This document shows positions 63,501 through 64,000 of a stretch of 64,000 bases of DNA, piece by piece (the stretch's first letter is position 1; each line of letters starts with the position of its first letter). The notes beneath the pieces are model-generated. The model was not told the DNA's origin, made no database searches, and worked only from the letters and a program-made list of their open reading frames with translations. A program made the position numbers and the translations under genes. The DNA is taken from assembly GCA_025060325.1 (NCBI GenBank), contig JANXBW010000008.1:52961-116960 (forward strand), in the 5' to 3' direction. Source of the stretch: Thermoguttaceae bacterium. GTDB taxonomy: Bacteria; Planctomycetota; Planctomycetia; Pirellulales; Thermoguttaceae.

Positions 63501-63837
63501 CCCTTACGTGATTTTCCAGGGCGACACCCTTGGCTTCGAGGGATCCGGAGAGCTGGACTGGCAGGGGCGGGTTCGCCTGGTCCTTCGGGCCAATCTCGTG
63601 CGTCCGGATAGTCCCTTCCCAATCATGCGGCAACTGGTCGGGGATGCTAGTCAGCAGCTAGTGATTCTCCACGTGACTGGGTTCTTGCACGATCCGGTCG
63701 TATCGAGCGAACCCTTGCCCGGTGTCAATCAGATGCTCCGCGAACTGCAACAGGAGATAAGTCCGGAGGCATCCGTTCGGCCACCGCGGATGGGGCCGTT
63801 AGGAAGGCTCCCGAGTCTTTTGCCCCGACCACGGTAG
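60520..63837 (+). CDS. Large AsmA-like membrane-anchored protein, probable ATC start
   Basis: The product (~1105 residues) starts with one membrane helix (LIWLWRILALVVGLAAVSVA) and continues as long beta-rich repeats, as in AsmA/YhdP/TamB-type proteins that bridge or regulate the envelope and move lipids. The C-terminal ~250 residues are AsmA-2-like: VSGTLYAQGELRGQLG, then VVQLREANVYRTPLMLALL and FEGSGELDWQGRVRL. No ATG, GTG or TTG precedes residue 16 in frame: the frame closes with TAG at 60496. The first standard codon, GTG at 60565, would cut off half of the membrane helix. GGAGGA at 60505-60510 is nine bases before ATC at 60520. Function is inferred from fold only. The gene ends 163 bases before the window end. 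Confidence 0.8.
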   Translation: MGKLLIWLWRILALVVGLAAVSVAVGGVLLYRHFAEILSHQAERQLRLLFPQLQISVGGVRLWPADEIELRAIKLAWPMAGDQRGEVVPLAEVGRVRLQLARPIWECLREDIRLRAVFVEDLQLHAIRDKAGRWNLAQLKPTSRRPVALPRVQIVGGTLHVLDQLHWPESPLAIRVLEATLTPQVSPANSQGASSDGTPGSAALRWDIRAVCEFRELGRGVIEAQVDPNAGNWGLVFQFDQIRLSQSLWTYVPEPVRKQLPELRILGGEVRLAGQMAGSNLGELSSDFTLHGSAEGLRVALGPLTTPLSDLGGSFVITPSQISVNGLKATWAGATINLESLQLRKESATAGVLQGQFAIRNLAVSDELLQLHPQLVRWYETYRPQGTMNLDGTFRFDGQRWDWKVRVLPQRMTVVYSRVPYPVREVSGVLEWTADHLWGNLYGKIGNRPVNIEGRTLWSDGAYRWVVAAPSVAFDREMIAALGRPAGERLAELNPSGDFGFQFVSTRRNRQEAVERQLVVELQDAQVQYQRFPYPLRNVRGILRMWGNPSGELWELSETVAQNGQARVFLRGRLESWEKRHFLQIHFWAREVPIDEELRNAIPSAAAREVWLNLDPRGTLAELSGQVLFDSATGRVNVRFSAEPAPGQCSIQPTWFPYRIDNLSGRLEYRDGHAAISQMRGQHGSARFSATVECRQDPAGNWALEITNLFAEQIPIDQELVQAVPPNLQQILRTLNPVGRVNVRGQMRFSGGVPQDRLIHSSWDLSVDTHHARVDCGLRFTGVSGTIDLTGSSDAERFVCLARLDLTSATAMGVQLTEIRGPVWAGGNQILLGRLVPNQPIGQLGNTQSQAPAEIRPSTAGTGPEVPGPTGPLTARIAGGLLSLDGVINLRGDSPLFRVGFSLHRADLAQLAQEILGRSEDVSGTLYAQGELRGQLGQPESLAGQGVVQLREANVYRTPLMLALLRMLTIREPQRTAFSSADVAFELEGQRILIPYVIFQGDTLGFEGSGELDWQGRVRLVLRANLVRPDSPFPIMRQLVGDASQQLVILHVTGFLHDPVVSSEPLPGVNQMLRELQQEISPEASVRPPRMGPLGRLPSLLPRPR

Positions 63838-64000
63838 CTCCCTGGACAACAAGCGGATGCCCCTGGCCGAAGCCTGTTTTCTTCCGCCGCTTGGATACTG
63901 TCTTTGAAACCGGGCAACCCGGGGGGATGCCCCCTTGTGAGCAGAGAGGCTGAAAGCCGGTTGGCTCCCTCCCTCGGAGAGGAAGCGGACAGCCCCGTCC
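63838..64000. other. Window end, no feature
   Basis: The last 163 bases follow the AsmA-like gene. I see no gene or clear hairpin with T-run. Confidence 0.5.

Overview
The window looks like chromosome of a planctomycete, probably a Pirellulales/Thermoguttaceae-type organism (the family-level guess is inference). Visible reasons: three DUF1559 proteins with a pilin-like N-terminus and a C-terminal HPGG...DGSVRF motif; short lipoproteins beside them; a formylglycine-type sulfatase; a very long SecA with a C-terminal zinc motif; moderately high GC; and wide gaps between genes. No rRNA, tRNA, CRISPR array, insertion sequence or phage gene was recognised.

Layout. 1-6.4 kb: end of a PepF-like peptidase, purH, a secreted GH51 arabinofuranosidase and hemL. 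6.7-9.4 kb: a tandem pair of secreted alkaline-phosphatase-superfamily proteins on the minus strand. 10.1-11.9 kb: a DUF1559 protein with a small lipoprotein. 12.1-23.3 kb: a minus-strand flagellar cluster in the order flgF, flgG, flgA, flgH, flgI, flgJ, flgN-like, flgK, flgL. 23.9-28.6 kb: a methyltransferase, a LarA-type protein, and a lipoprotein with a second DUF1559 protein. 29.7-34.3 kb: a secreted protein of unknown function, fliG and an exported M20 amidohydrolase. 34.4-42.2 kb: secA, a eukaryote-type UDP-sugar pyrophosphorylase and a mannose-1-phosphate guanylyltransferase. 42.4-48.6 kb: a Gld-like ABC system (ATPase, a fused GldF-GldG protein, a DUF4340 protein). 49.8-64 kb: a secreted clan GH-A hydrolase, a NUDIX hydrolase, csrA, a third DUF1559 protein with a lipoprotein, a sulfatase, a cupin protein, a GT39-like membrane protein and a large AsmA-like protein.

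The genes suggest a motile cell that breaks down plant or algal polysaccharides outside the cytoplasm (arabinofuranosidase, GH-A hydrolase, sulfatase) and builds nucleotide sugars for surface glycans (UDPGP family, GMPP, GT39-like protein). The flagellar cluster encodes rod, L/P-ring and hook-filament junction parts; fliG and csrA lie apart from it.

The most unusual points are a probable ATC start codon on the AsmA-like gene, an FlgL almost three times normal size with two alternating internal repeat types, an FlgH without a lipobox cysteine, a GldF-GldG fusion with low-complexity linkers, and a LarA homologue that keeps the nickel-pincer residues but has no lar maturation genes nearby. I did not find a convincing new multi-gene defence or mobile system.
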